DNA from: CBDCFV01 sp965216425
GTDB taxonomy: Bacteria; Chloroflexota; Dehalococcoidia; Lucifugimonadales; UBA3495
Direction: 5' to 3'
DNA length: 64,000 nucleotides
NCBI GenBank assembly: GCA_965216425.1
Contig: CBDCFV010000006.1
Coordinates: 930,001 to 994,000, forward strand
Part shown: positions 16,964-26,197 of the stretch, piece after piece
Layout of the letters: each line of letters starts with the position of its first letter
How positions within the stretch are numbered: the first letter of the stretch is position 1
Program-made: the position numbers and the translations under genes
The notes under the pieces: generated by a model
Database searches by the model: none
The model's input: only the letters and a program-made list of their open reading frames with translations
What the model was told of the DNA's origin: nothing

Positions 16964-17145
16964 GAGTGTTGTTCAAGCCTGACGCGGTTTCGTCCGTGGG
17001 GGGCGGCACGTTCCAACCCGGTCCACGGACTGGTATATGGTGTCCTGTAACGTCGGACCTGCGGACTTACCGCCGCGTTTGATCGCCAACTAACCACTTG
17101 CCCTATCCTCTATCGCTTTTACCGACAGACCCTGAGATGGACCCA

Positions 17146-18651
17146 TCACCTCAACAACATAAAGGTTGAGAGCGGCAGACTCACGATACGGGGGTCGTCA
17201 ACCCTCCCGGAGTCATCCTGGGTTATCAGTAGACCAAAAGAAGCGTTGTTGACCGACTTATCCAGGAAAGAGCGGATGCCTAAAGTGTCGCGCAAAGGGT
17301 CTATCCTGCGTTGATATTTGATTTCCACGGGTACGCGCTGGGCTCCGATGGTTAACACAAAATCTACTTCACGGTCCGTTCCCCGTTCGGGAAAGTGCGC
17401 GATGTCCAAGCCGTGAATCGTCGAGGCAACCGACCCGAAGATACTTTCCGCGAGATGACCGGCCAGCGTTGTGAGTTCCGGCTGTACCGCGAGTCCTTCC
17501 GATGTGAGAGGCACCTGCTCCTGAAGCCAACTGGCGCGCAACCCGTGGTCCACCAAGCAAAGCTTGGAACTCCCTCGCTTCCTTTTAAGCCGTATTTCAA
17601 GGGGCGGAATCAACCGGACCAGAAGGGTATCGTCAAGAAACCGCAGGTATTGACCCACTCGTTGGCCGCCAATATTGGCGGCCAGAGACAACCGAGCCTC
17701 TTCAGCGAGTGTGGTGACTGTCGGCGTCTGCCCTGCGTAGCGGCACGCCAAGCGAAAAAGCTCTTCTAACAGTGGAGCATCACGCTTCCGCCCGCGATCA
17801 TCAAGCCGGAGGTCATGTTGAATAACACGCTTTATCACCGTTTCGTTCAACTGATCCGCAAGCAAGGGCCAGTCTTCATCTCTTAGCCTGTGGACAATGG
17901 GATAGCCTCCCCGCTCTGAAAAATGCCGGAATGCTTCTTGACGAAATATTGAATGTTCCAGACCGTGTGCCCGCAGTTCCTGCCAGAATTCCTTACTAAT
18001 CAAAGAACTAATGCCATTGTCACGCAGGAACGGCTCTACTCGGTTAATTTCTCGCAATGCCCCGATTTCGGTCAGCGAAAGCACTCCCGCTTCCACTGTG
18101 TTGATGCGCCCCGCCAAGCTATCCCGGCCCATTTCGATTCTCAAAGCGGAACTGCCCGTAACGACGACCTTGACCGAAGTGTTATCCACCAGCGACTTGA
18201 GTTGCGTATCCCAACCTTCCAAGTTCTGCACTTCGTCAAAAAAGAGATATGTTTTCCGGCCGTCTTGCGCGAGAGCGTTAAAACTTTTTTCGGTTATATT
18301 TCGCTGGAACCAGTCCGAAATGGTCAGAATCGGCTCTTGAATCCCCCTTAGCGACGCCAGTTCATCGAACTGCACTCGGAGGATGCAGCTAGGAGGCACT
18401 CCTTCTTCCAACAAATCTGCGATGATTTGAAACTGGGCAGTCGTTTTACCTACTTGACGGGGACCTCGCACTACAACGATCGGGGCGATGTCGGTGTCCA
18501 AGCGACGACGGATCTGCTGTACTAAGTGGCGGCGAGTCCTAGGCTGCAGGGGCATTGCGTCACCGATCCACCAAGGGTTCATACGGTGAATGTCCGCGTA
18601 CAGCCGTGCAGGAAGCGAAGCGTCAAACAATAGTGACGGCTGTACATTCAT
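17146..18651 (-). CDS. AAA_14/DUF4143-type ATPase
   Basis: A 501-residue protein. The AAA_14 part has a Walker A 'RGPRQVGKT' (about 62-70), Walker B-like 'TYLFFDEVQNL' and 'VVVTGSSALRI' as sensor region; the C-terminal half matches DUF4143 with 'HLAESIFGSVAS' and the conserved 'DREVDFVLTIGAQRVPVEIKYQ' nuclease-like motif. The start at 18651 follows AAGGAGG by 8 bases; an upstream in-frame ATG at 18693 lacks this. Such proteins are common in archaea and bacteria and of unclear function, sometimes with antitoxin or nuclease-like roles. The gene stands alone. Confidence 0.85.
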   Translation of the reverse strand: MNVQPSLLFDASLPARLYADIHRMNPWWIGDAMPLQPRTRRHLVQQIRRRLDTDIAPIVVVRGPRQVGKTTAQFQIIADLLEEGVPPSCILRVQFDELASLRGIQEPILTISDWFQRNITEKSFNALAQDGRKTYLFFDEVQNLEGWDTQLKSLVDNTSVKVVVTGSSALRIEMGRDSLAGRINTVEAGVLSLTEIGALREINRVEPFLRDNGISSLISKEFWQELRAHGLEHSIFRQEAFRHFSERGGYPIVHRLRDEDWPLLADQLNETVIKRVIQHDLRLDDRGRKRDAPLLEELFRLACRYAGQTPTVTTLAEEARLSLAANIGGQRVGQYLRFLDDTLLVRLIPPLEIRLKRKRGSSKLCLVDHGLRASWLQEQVPLTSEGLAVQPELTTLAGHLAESIFGSVASTIHGLDIAHFPERGTDREVDFVLTIGAQRVPVEIKYQRRIDPLRDTLGIRSFLDKSVNNASFGLLITQDDSGRVDDPRIVSLPLSTFMLLR

Positions 18652-18714
18652 CACACTGTCCTCCTTCCGTTTTCCGCTGAGCCCTGTAAACAAACCCGCT
18701 TCGCCAAGTTGACC

Positions 18715-19866
18715 CTAATTAACCACCAACCCCGTCCCCATCTTCGTCAACGTCTCGCACCCGTCGGCGGTGACTAACACCGTGTCCCCCACGGCCATGG
18801 CCAGTTTGCGTTCCCAGTCCAGCAGGATCATGTGCATGAAAATGACCGTGTTGGGCTGCAGAACCACCGGGTTGTCCTTGTAAATCATAGGCCAGTCCAT
18901 CCACGTCGGCGGGTACAGAGCGCCCAAGCTGTACCCGCAGGCGTTGAGCCGGTGTTCTCCGAATCCGGAACGGTCCAAGGATGCGGCGTGTGCGGAGAAA
19001 ATGTCTCCAAAGGTGGAGCCCGGGAGGGCGGCGTCCTTGCAGGCTTGGAGCGCGTCGCAGCAGGCGGCATGCATGGCAAGCTGCTGCTCGGTAGGTTCTC
19101 CGGTCAGGATCGTTCGCATCAGACAGGAATGGTATTGACGGTAAGTGCCTCCGAATTCCAGTTGCAGTTGGTCGTTGTCTCCCAATGTGCGGTAGCCGGA
19201 AAAATTCCTCACCATCAGCGCGTTTTCCCCCGATCCTATGATGAACCGGGAGGCCGGGTAGTCGCCCCCGCCCCGGAAGACCGCCGATTGCATCCCCGTC
19301 AGGACTTCCTGCTCCGGTGTGCCTGCCTTGGCCAGCCGTTGGGCCGCCGCTAGGGCGTCATCGGCCAAAGCCGCCGCCTTGCGGATATATTCCAACTCCG
19401 CGTCGCTCTTGACCACCCTCAAGCGGCTGACCAACTCCGAACTGTCCTCGTACTCGCAGCGGCCTTCTATAGCGGCCCTGACGTACTCCCAGCGCTTGCC
19501 GGTCAGGCACCACGCCTCCAGCTCAACTCCCAAGCGGCGGCCTCTACATCCTTGCTCTTCCAGGATTTGCCAAAGGTCCTGGCCAGGGTTGCTGTCGGCG
19601 CTGTCCACCCAAATGCGGATGTCGTCAATGACCGAGGTCAGCCGGGCTTGACGCAGGTCGGCTGACCGGGTCAACAGGACCAGCTTGCCGTCGGCTCCCA
19701 GATAGAGGCATTGGAACTGGGAGTAGCCGGTGGTGTCGTACCCGGTTAGGTAGTACATGCTTTCCTGCCGGAAAATAAGCAGGGCCGCCAACCCGGCGGA
19801 CTGCAATTCGGCCACAACTTTCTCCCTTCGGGAGGCCAATTCTTGTTCAGTGAAATGTACTGGCAT
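18715..19866 (-). CDS. M24-family hydrolase, creatinase/ectoine-hydrolase-like
   Basis: Two-domain 'pita-bread' protein of 383 residues: creatinase N-domain ('FRQESMYYLTGYDTTGYS'), then an M24 catalytic domain. The usual M24 metal-site Asp residues are not conserved in 'DNDQLQLEFGGTYRQYHSC', where Glu/His replace them; this pattern is reminiscent of ectoine hydrolase (DoeA), though creatinase or an inactive Xaa-Pro aminopeptidase are alternatives. The ATG at 19866 follows AGAGGG; the frame continues open far upstream across the opposite gene but that part is antisense to 20041-21000 and not coding. Product would be cytoplasmic and could link to osmolyte breakdown. Confidence 0.75.
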   Translation of the reverse strand: MPVHFTEQELASRREKVVAELQSAGLAALLIFRQESMYYLTGYDTTGYSQFQCLYLGADGKLVLLTRSADLRQARLTSVIDDIRIWVDSADSNPGQDLWQILEEQGCRGRRLGVELEAWCLTGKRWEYVRAAIEGRCEYEDSSELVSRLRVVKSDAELEYIRKAAALADDALAAAQRLAKAGTPEQEVLTGMQSAVFRGGGDYPASRFIIGSGENALMVRNFSGYRTLGDNDQLQLEFGGTYRQYHSCLMRTILTGEPTEQQLAMHAACCDALQACKDAALPGSTFGDIFSAHAASLDRSGFGEHRLNACGYSLGALYPPTWMDWPMIYKDNPVVLQPNTVIFMHMILLDWERKLAMAVGDTVLVTADGCETLTKMGTGLVVN

Positions 19867-20040
19867 TTCGTTCCCTCTATCACCCGTTGCAATGAATGCT
19901 CCGGCTTTGACTCCAGTGGTACGATTCGTTAATTCTAACACCGCAGGATGATGACCCTGCCATGCGGCTAGCGGGAGCCTGTATAATCCGGTGAGGCATA
20001 ACCCCGCAAGCAAGAATGCAACAAAACCCGGAGGTGTCGT

Positions 20041-21000
20041 ATGGCGACAATAAACTCGGTGCTGGGGCCGTTGGATACCGCTGACTTGGGGTTCACTTTG
20101 CCCCATGAACACCTGATCGATTCGTCCGCCGGTATCCGGACCACTTACCATGAACTGGAATTCCGCGATCAGGCTTTGGACATGGCCTTGGAGTCCTTTA
20201 CCGAGGCCAAGAACGGCGGCATCGATACCGTGGTCGAAGTTTCTCCCCTTGACTTGGGGCGGGACGTTGTCCTTATGAAAGAGGTTTCGGCGCGAACGGG
20301 GGTGCAGTTCATTTGCTGCACCGGCTGCTGGCTGGACGTGCCGCGGAGCTTCTGGGGGCGGGACAAGGACTTCATCGCAGACCTTTGGGTGCGGGAGATC
20401 GAACAGGGCATTGAGGGGACGGGAATAAAGGCCGGCATCATCAAGGTAGCCACGAGCGACCCGATAACCGAGCAGGAGGAGTTGATGCTGCGGGCCTCGG
20501 CCAGGACTCACCTGCGCACCGGCGTTCCCATCACTACTCACACGCCGCCGGAGTCCCGGATTGGCGAAGAGCAGGTGCGAATCCTGAAAGAGGAAGGTGT
20601 AGAACCCCACAACGTATACGTGGGCCACATCAACCATACCCTTGACCCCGACTACCACCGGGAATTGGCGCGATTGGGCGTCTGGCTGGGCTGGGACGTA
20701 AACAACCCCTTCGGCCGCCCCCATTTGCCTCCGTGGCAGGAAAGGACCGACTACCTGAAAGAACGGCTTGACGAGGGCTTGGCCTCCAACATGATGCTTT
20801 CCCACGACTGGAACATCGTGCTGTCTCGCTTGGGTTCGCCTGGGATGCCCTCCAGGGAGCAGAACCCCGACGGCTACCTGTGGCTCAGCCGTGCCGTTAT
20901 TCCAAGGCTGACAGAGTCGGGAGTGACTGGAAACGTCATCGACCGGATGATGATCGAGAATCCGAGGCGGTACTTCGAGGGTGTGCGCCCGTCGGACTGA
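20041..21000 (+). CDS. Phosphotriesterase-related amidohydrolase
   Basis: PTE/PHP-type TIM-barrel hydrolase of 319 residues. HxH is 'LPHEHLID' (His22 and His24); other probable metal ligands are in 'AGIIKVATS' (the carboxylated Lys), 'TTHTPP', 'VGHINHTL' and 'MLSHDWN'. GGAGG 7 bases before the ATG fixes the start. Natural substrates of this family are often lactones or esters; a lactonase function is as likely as phosphotriesterase. It faces the M24 gene divergently and TATAAT at 19982-19987 in the shared gap is a promoter candidate for this strand. Confidence 0.85.
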   Translation: MATINSVLGPLDTADLGFTLPHEHLIDSSAGIRTTYHELEFRDQALDMALESFTEAKNGGIDTVVEVSPLDLGRDVVLMKEVSARTGVQFICCTGCWLDVPRSFWGRDKDFIADLWVREIEQGIEGTGIKAGIIKVATSDPITEQEELMLRASARTHLRTGVPITTHTPPESRIGEEQVRILKEEGVEPHNVYVGHINHTLDPDYHRELARLGVWLGWDVNNPFGRPHLPPWQERTDYLKERLDEGLASNMMLSHDWNIVLSRLGSPGMPSREQNPDGYLWLSRAVIPRLTESGVTGNVIDRMMIENPRRYFEGVRPSD

Positions 21001-21120
21001 CGGCGCTTTCGCAAGAGGTTGTCCCTGGCCCGATAAAATCCAATCATCCTGATGTCACAGGTGTCCGAATTGCGGCCCTGCGGACCCTGTGATACATTCT
21101 TCACCGTGGGCGAGCGAGTT

Positions 21121-21939
21121 ATGAGAATACCGATTACAATGTGCCACGGAATCCGCCCCACCGCCGCCGGCGCCCTCAGTCGTCCCTTGACGGAAGACCG
21201 GTTCGACCTGCTGATGAGAACGGCCGCGGAGATGGGGTTTCACTCCATCAACTACGACCAACTTGCCGCTTGGCGGGATGGGACGGCCTCCTTGCCGGAA
21301 CGGCCAATAATGATCGACTTCGACCATCCGGTTGTCTCGATGCGCCGGGAGGTGTACGACATACTGGAGCGCTACGGGTTCAAGGGGAACCTGTTCATCT
21401 ACACCTCGCCCTACGACCCGGACTATCCCCGCCCGCTGGCGTTGGCCCAAGCACCCGAGCACATGCCTTGGTCGGAAGTCAGGGAACTGCGTGGCCTCGG
21501 CTGGCATATCGGCGCCCACACCATCAGCCATCCCAACCTGTCCAACCTGGCCGCAGAGGACCCAGAAGGAGAGGTGTTGCGGGAAGAGTTGGACCGGTGC
21601 AATCGGGTTATCGAAGAAAATCTCGGCTTTGTCCCGCAGGACTTCGCGTTTACGGGCACCAGTTGGAGCAGCGCCGCCGAGACCGAGGTCAAGAAAAGGT
21701 ACCGGTTTGGGCGGCTATGGATCGTCGGCTCCGAGTATGAGGCCGACGGGAAGCCCATACGCTACGCCGCACTGGCGGGGTCAACAGAACCTGACGAGGC
21801 CGACGGCGGCCCGCCCAACAGCACACGGTACATCACTGAACATACCGACCTCTATCGTCTGCCCTCGATGGAGCTTCAGGCCCTCATCAACGACCATGAC
21901 GCCTTTCGCCGGTACTTGGAAGGCGCGCTCGAAGATTAA
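21121..21939 (+). CDS. Polysaccharide deacetylase-like protein (NodB fold, altered motif 1)
   Basis: About 272 residues. 'WHIGAHTISHPNLSNL' gives the HxxxH metal pair and 'FAFTGTSW' the later motif of NodB-type carbohydrate esterases. Motif 1, normally TFDDG, is here 'MIDFDHPV', so one Asp is kept and the catalytic base position looks altered; activity may differ from classic deacetylases. Start is uncertain: ATG 21121 (used) or an upstream ATG at 21052, neither with a strong ribosome site. It lies between the phosphotriesterase-like and dipeptidase genes on the same strand. Confidence 0.7.
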   Translation: MRIPITMCHGIRPTAAGALSRPLTEDRFDLLMRTAAEMGFHSINYDQLAAWRDGTASLPERPIMIDFDHPVVSMRREVYDILERYGFKGNLFIYTSPYDPDYPRPLALAQAPEHMPWSEVRELRGLGWHIGAHTISHPNLSNLAAEDPEGEVLREELDRCNRVIEENLGFVPQDFAFTGTSWSSAAETEVKKRYRFGRLWIVGSEYEADGKPIRYAALAGSTEPDEADGGPPNSTRYITEHTDLYRLPSMELQALINDHDAFRRYLEGALED

Positions 21940-21976
21940 GTCGTTGGCCCTAATCCGTTAGCAGGGAGTTGCCGAT

Positions 21977-23098
21977 ATGACACCCGGCAGATTCAACTTA
22001 GTGAGCCAAGTAAGCCGAGTCCCTTCAATGACCGTTCCGCTGGATGCGGAGCAGCGGCTCAGGTTCGAGCGCTTGATGGAAGAGTCGGTAATGATCGACC
22101 TTCATCAGCATCCGATGGTCCTGCCCGAAGACTTCAACCAATATTGGGAATACCTCCGCAGCGACAGCTACATCTGGGGTTACGACGCGGTCCGGGAAGG
22201 CGGCTTTACCGCCGTGGGGACAGCCAACGTGTTTCGCGGCATGTTGCACACCAGCGAGATGTCCTTCATACGCTTTTCCGATCTGCTGGACGAGATCAGC
22301 ATGATGATTTCGGACATTTCCCGGCATGACGACGTGCTCCGGGTCAACAACGCCTCCGAGATCGAGTCGGCCAAGCAGCAGGGCAAGGTAGGATTCCTGC
22401 CCACGGTGGAGCACCTGGCCATCGGCAACGAGTTGAACCGCGTAGATGTGCTCTATCACGCGGGAATCCGGTTGGCGGGCCTCACTTACAGCCGCAAGGC
22501 CTACATCGGCGACGGCATCTTCGAACGCAACGACGGAGGCCTCAGCGAGTTCGGCGTTGAAGTCGTTCAACGCATGAATGAATTGGGCATGGTTGTCGAC
22601 GTGTCCCATGCGTCGTTCCGCACCGCCATGGATGCCATCGAAGCATCCAACACCCCGGTGACCTTCAGTCACGACGGCTCCTACACGCTGGCCAGCGATA
22701 GTTTGCAAGCCCGCAGGTTGAGGAAGGACGAAGAATTGCTGGCCTGCGCCAGAAAGGGCGGCGTTATCGGGATCACGGCGGTACCCAACCGTCTGAGCAA
22801 CGACCCAGAGCAAAGCATAGAATGCGTGTTGGACCATTACGACTACATGGTCCAACTGGTGGGCATTGACCACGTAGCCATAGGCACTGACACCAGCATC
22901 GGCGACATGGTGGGCGTGGGCCAGGTGGTAATGGGCCGCACCGGCCCCAGTCCCGCACCCTATCTCAACGGCCTGGAGTCCCCGGCCGACGGCAAGAACA
23001 TCGTCCGCGGCCTCATATCCCGCGGCTACTCCGACGAGGACGTGAAAAAGATAGCCGGCGGCAACGCACTGGCGTTCTTCCGCCGGATTATGGGGTAG
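21977..23098 (+). CDS. Membrane dipeptidase family protein (peptidase M19)
   Basis: M19 zinc hydrolase of 373 residues. Metal and substrate motifs: 'IDLHQHP' (replacing the usual DGHND), 'GFLPTVEHL', 'VVDVSHASFRT' and 'TFSHDGS' and the late 'GIDHVAIGTD'. No signal peptide is evident, so it is probably cytoplasmic. It could hydrolyse dipeptides, beta-lactam-like rings or other amides. A second in-frame Met (about residue 18) is an alternative start. It follows the deacetylase-like gene by 37 bp. Confidence 0.85.
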   Translation: MTPGRFNLVSQVSRVPSMTVPLDAEQRLRFERLMEESVMIDLHQHPMVLPEDFNQYWEYLRSDSYIWGYDAVREGGFTAVGTANVFRGMLHTSEMSFIRFSDLLDEISMMISDISRHDDVLRVNNASEIESAKQQGKVGFLPTVEHLAIGNELNRVDVLYHAGIRLAGLTYSRKAYIGDGIFERNDGGLSEFGVEVVQRMNELGMVVDVSHASFRTAMDAIEASNTPVTFSHDGSYTLASDSLQARRLRKDEELLACARKGGVIGITAVPNRLSNDPEQSIECVLDHYDYMVQLVGIDHVAIGTDTSIGDMVGVGQVVMGRTGPSPAPYLNGLESPADGKNIVRGLISRGYSDEDVKKIAGGNALAFFRRIMG

Positions 23099-23175
23099 TC
23101 CGGCGCTCGAGTCACCGCCGGTATGACGCCGACCGGTATATTCAATAAGGTGAACATTTACACAGGAGGGCGAAC

Positions 23176-23508
23176 ATGGCGATTTACCGAGTCTTCGCAG
23201 ATTCCCACGGGGAGAGCCACATCGAGGACATCGACCTTGCGGACCGCCCCGAGTTGGGGTCTTTACTGAACGTGTCGGAAGTGAAAGTTCAAGAATTTGA
23301 CGGGTCTCGCAACATGGACTTCCATCCTCTTGCGGAGCGTCGATTGGTTGTTCACCTGTCAGGTGAGGTGGAGATAGGCGCCAGCGACGGCTCCAAGCGG
23401 GTGTTGCGGGCCGGGGACATCCGGTTCATGGAAGACACTTCCGGGAAAGGCCATACCCATTTGGACCTGTCCCCGAACGCAGCAGCCTACGTTCTGCTTA
23501 CGGACTGA
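23176..23508 (+). CDS. Cupin-domain protein
   Basis: A 110-residue single-domain beta-barrel. 'FHPLAERRLVVHLSGEVEIGASDGSKRVLRAGDIRFMED' shows the two cupin motifs with Gly-rich turns, and 'GKGHTHLDL' provides His residues for a metal. GGAGG precedes the ATG. It lies between a dipeptidase and a molybdenum hydroxylase subunit. Function is unknown. Confidence 0.8.
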   Translation: MAIYRVFADSHGESHIEDIDLADRPELGSLLNVSEVKVQEFDGSRNMDFHPLAERRLVVHLSGEVEIGASDGSKRVLRAGDIRFMEDTSGKGHTHLDLSPNAAAYVLLTD

Positions 23509-23631
23509 CCGTCTTCCCTCACATCCTGGCTTAACCTCCGAGGCCGCAAAGTTCACTGAGTAAAACCCAAATGAGACTTTGCTCTCTTGGTCTGCTTCGC
23601 GGTAGAAGACTCTGCCCGCAAGGACATGGAA

Positions 23632-25992
23632 ATGGCCCATCCTGAAGAGGACATATTCCGGCCGAGCGAGTCCCGTTTGGTCCAAGCCAAGGGCAGGTTC
23701 CTGGACGACATCAAACTGCCGGGGATGTGTTACGCGGCCTTCGTTCGCAGTCTTCACGCCCATGCCTATATTTCCAACATAGACGTCTCCGCAGCGCTTC
23801 AAGTCCCCGGCGCCATCGCCGTGCTGACTCCGGAGGAAGTGCTGCCTTATGTCAATCCAGTGCGCCCGGCCACACCCGGCTCCAGCGATTTTGCCAGGCC
23901 TTACGACAGGTATCCCATGCCTCCGGGAAAGGTGGTCTTCACAGGTGAGCCGATAGTTGCTGTGGCGGCAGAGTCGCCGTACATCGCGGAAGACATGGCT
24001 GAAGCCGTCGTCATAGAATACGAGCCGATCCCGGTATTGGCCAATGTGGACGACAGCTTGGCGCCCGGCGCTCCGACGATTCATGAAGGGATGGAGGACA
24101 ACATCCTTTTTTACCGGGAGTTCGGGGGAGGAGACCCGGACGCGGCTTTCCAGCGGGCGGACCTGGTCCTGGAGAAGACGTTCCATTTCCCCCGGCAAAC
24201 GGCCATTCCCTTGGAAGGCCGAGGTGTCATCGCGGACTTCGACAGCGGGCTGGACCGCTTGACTCTTTACTCATCTTGCCAAGCGCCCCACCGGGCTCGC
24301 TCCGTTTTCTCTTCGGTTCTGCGGCTACCCGAGCATTCCGTGCGAGTGATATCCCCCGACCTTGGAGGCGATTTCGGGATCAAGGGCACCGGCTACCCGG
24401 AGGCCATTGCTTTGGCATTCCTTTCCAAGAAGATTGGCCGGGCGGTCAAGTGGGTGGAAGACCGGATGGAAAACATTCTGGCCTGCGCCCATGCCCATGA
24501 GCAAAGGGTTGAGGTGTCGGTCGCCGCGGCTAACGACGGAACGGTCCTGGGTGTCCGTTCCAAGGTATTCGTGGACCAAGGCGCACACAGCCTGGGGCCG
24601 GTGGGAGCGGGGCTGGAGCCCATGACCACCGGGCAGTCCATCATTGGGCCTTACCACATCGACAACTACAACTGCCAATCCTACGGCGTGCTCACCAACA
24701 AGTGCCCCGGCGGGGCCTACCGGGGAGTGGGCACTGTTCAAGGCATATTCGTTATCGAACGGATAATGGACATGATCGCCCAGAACCTGAACATGGACCC
24801 GGCAGAGGTCCGCCGACACAATCTGATCCAGTCTCACGAAATGCCTTACAACACCGCCGCCGGCAGGCTGTACGACAGCGGCGACTACGTCGGGACGCTG
24901 GACAAGGTGCTGGAACTGTCCGAATACCACGAGCTACGCACGAAGCAGGCTGAAGCCAGGGCCAATGGTGAGTGGGTAGGAATCGGCATAGCCTGTTTCG
25001 TGGAGCATACCAGCACAGGCTCGATGGACTACCGGCGGCGCGGCGTGGTTGGGAACCCGGGGTTCGACGCCGCCACGATACGGGTGGACGCCCGCGGCAA
25101 CGTTCTTGTAGGTGTCAGCGCCCGGTCCAGCGGCCAAGGCCATGAGGCGGTGTTTGGCAGCCTTGCGGCAAGGGAAATAGGCGTCCCTTACGAGACGGTG
25201 AAGGTCCTTCAAGGCGACACCGACTCCACGCCTTTCGGAACGGGCACCGGCGTCAGCAGGAGCGCGGTAAGCACGGGAGGGGCGATCCGATTGGCGGCCC
25301 AGGACATCCGGCGCAAGGTGTTTGAGGTAGCACGGTTTTTCCTGGACTCCGAGGACGAGGAGTTGGACATCGCCAACGGGCAGGTGTTCGTCAAGTCCGA
25401 ACCTGACCGCACGGTACCCTTCACGACAGTGGCGGGGGCCGCCTACAACGGCTCCCGCGAAGTGGTGCTGCCCGAGGCCATCGAGCGGGGGTTGCACGCA
25501 ACACGCTCATTCGATCCTCCCCATCAGGTCTTCGGCAACGGCGCCCACATTGCTTTGGTCAGGGTAGACCGGGAAACGGGGATGGTTAAGCTGGAGCAAT
25601 ACTTCATTGTAGAGGACTGCGGAACAATCATGGACCATGTGGTAGTAGACGGCCAGGTTGTTGGAGGAGCCGCTCAAGGAGTGGGCAACGCCCTGTTCGA
25701 GGAACTTCGGTACGATGAGGGCGGCCAGCTAATCACCGGTTCATTGATGGACTACCTTGTTCCCAGCGCGACGGACATACCAAACTTTCAAGTCATTCAT
25801 ACGGAAACACCGTCTCCGTTCACCCCCGGGGGAGTCAAGGGCGTAGGCGAAGCCGGAACGGTAGGGGCATATTCAGCGGTGTCTAATGCCGTCGCCGACG
25901 CTCTTTTGCCGATAGGCGCGGAACTCACCGAGCCGCCGGTGGGGCCTCACCGGGTTTGGGGACTGGCTAAAGCCGGCAGCAGCAACCCTTAG
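23632..25992 (+). CDS. Molybdopterin-binding large subunit, xanthine dehydrogenase/CO dehydrogenase family (CoxL-like)
   Basis: Mo-hydroxylase large subunit of about 786 residues from the ATG at 23632, where AGGA lies 8 bases upstream (a TTG at 23587 would extend it without a site). Molybdopterin motifs visible are 'DLGGDFGIKG', 'GGAYRGVGT', 'SARSSGQGHEAVF' and the C-terminal 'GVGEAGTVGAYSAVSNA' with the catalytic Glu. The CO-dehydrogenase-specific active loop (AYRCSFR) is absent, so CO oxidation is not indicated; aldehydes or N-heterocycles are more likely substrates. The FAD and 2Fe-2S subunits are not in the neighbourhood, so partners must be encoded elsewhere. Confidence 0.88.
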   Translation: MAHPEEDIFRPSESRLVQAKGRFLDDIKLPGMCYAAFVRSLHAHAYISNIDVSAALQVPGAIAVLTPEEVLPYVNPVRPATPGSSDFARPYDRYPMPPGKVVFTGEPIVAVAAESPYIAEDMAEAVVIEYEPIPVLANVDDSLAPGAPTIHEGMEDNILFYREFGGGDPDAAFQRADLVLEKTFHFPRQTAIPLEGRGVIADFDSGLDRLTLYSSCQAPHRARSVFSSVLRLPEHSVRVISPDLGGDFGIKGTGYPEAIALAFLSKKIGRAVKWVEDRMENILACAHAHEQRVEVSVAAANDGTVLGVRSKVFVDQGAHSLGPVGAGLEPMTTGQSIIGPYHIDNYNCQSYGVLTNKCPGGAYRGVGTVQGIFVIERIMDMIAQNLNMDPAEVRRHNLIQSHEMPYNTAAGRLYDSGDYVGTLDKVLELSEYHELRTKQAEARANGEWVGIGIACFVEHTSTGSMDYRRRGVVGNPGFDAATIRVDARGNVLVGVSARSSGQGHEAVFGSLAAREIGVPYETVKVLQGDTDSTPFGTGTGVSRSAVSTGGAIRLAAQDIRRKVFEVARFFLDSEDEELDIANGQVFVKSEPDRTVPFTTVAGAAYNGSREVVLPEAIERGLHATRSFDPPHQVFGNGAHIALVRVDRETGMVKLEQYFIVEDCGTIMDHVVVDGQVVGGAAQGVGNALFEELRYDEGGQLITGSLMDYLVPSATDIPNFQVIHTETPSPFTPGGVKGVGEAGTVGAYSAVSNAVADALLPIGAELTEPPVGPHRVWGLAKAGSSNP

Positions 25993-26141
25993 AAAATATC
26001 TCAAAACCAACTGTTCCTGATGACATCCCCGAGTCGATACCGAAGCCTATGGATTCCCGCCTTCGCGAGAATGACGATCCAGGTAGCGTGACAAGTTTTG
26101 AGGACGATTCGGGTAGTGCGTCGAGTTTTAAGACATTCTCC
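25989..26141. mobile_element. MITE-like inverted-repeat element, family 1, copy 2
   Basis: Starts at the stop codon of the molybdenum hydroxylase gene with TTAGAAAATATCTCAAAAC. The inverted partner GTTTTGAGG is at 26095-26103, and a second, longer version (GAGTTTTAAGACATTCTCC) ends near 26141, suggesting a small internal duplication. The core has ATTCCCGCCTTCGCGAGAAT. It separates convergent genes. Confidence 0.7.
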
Positions 26142-26197
26142 TCATGGTCTGTGTAGGCGCGAGTCCCCCAGCTAGTGGAACAACGACCCGTCGATTA

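Noticed and set aside
16964..17145. Gap between the amidase and AAA_14 genes
   Set aside because: No gene, clear terminator or repeat seen.
19867..20805. Upstream 300-codon extension of the M24 frame
   Set aside because: It is exactly antisense to the phosphotriesterase-like gene and lacks family similarity; a good start with a ribosome site exists at 19866.
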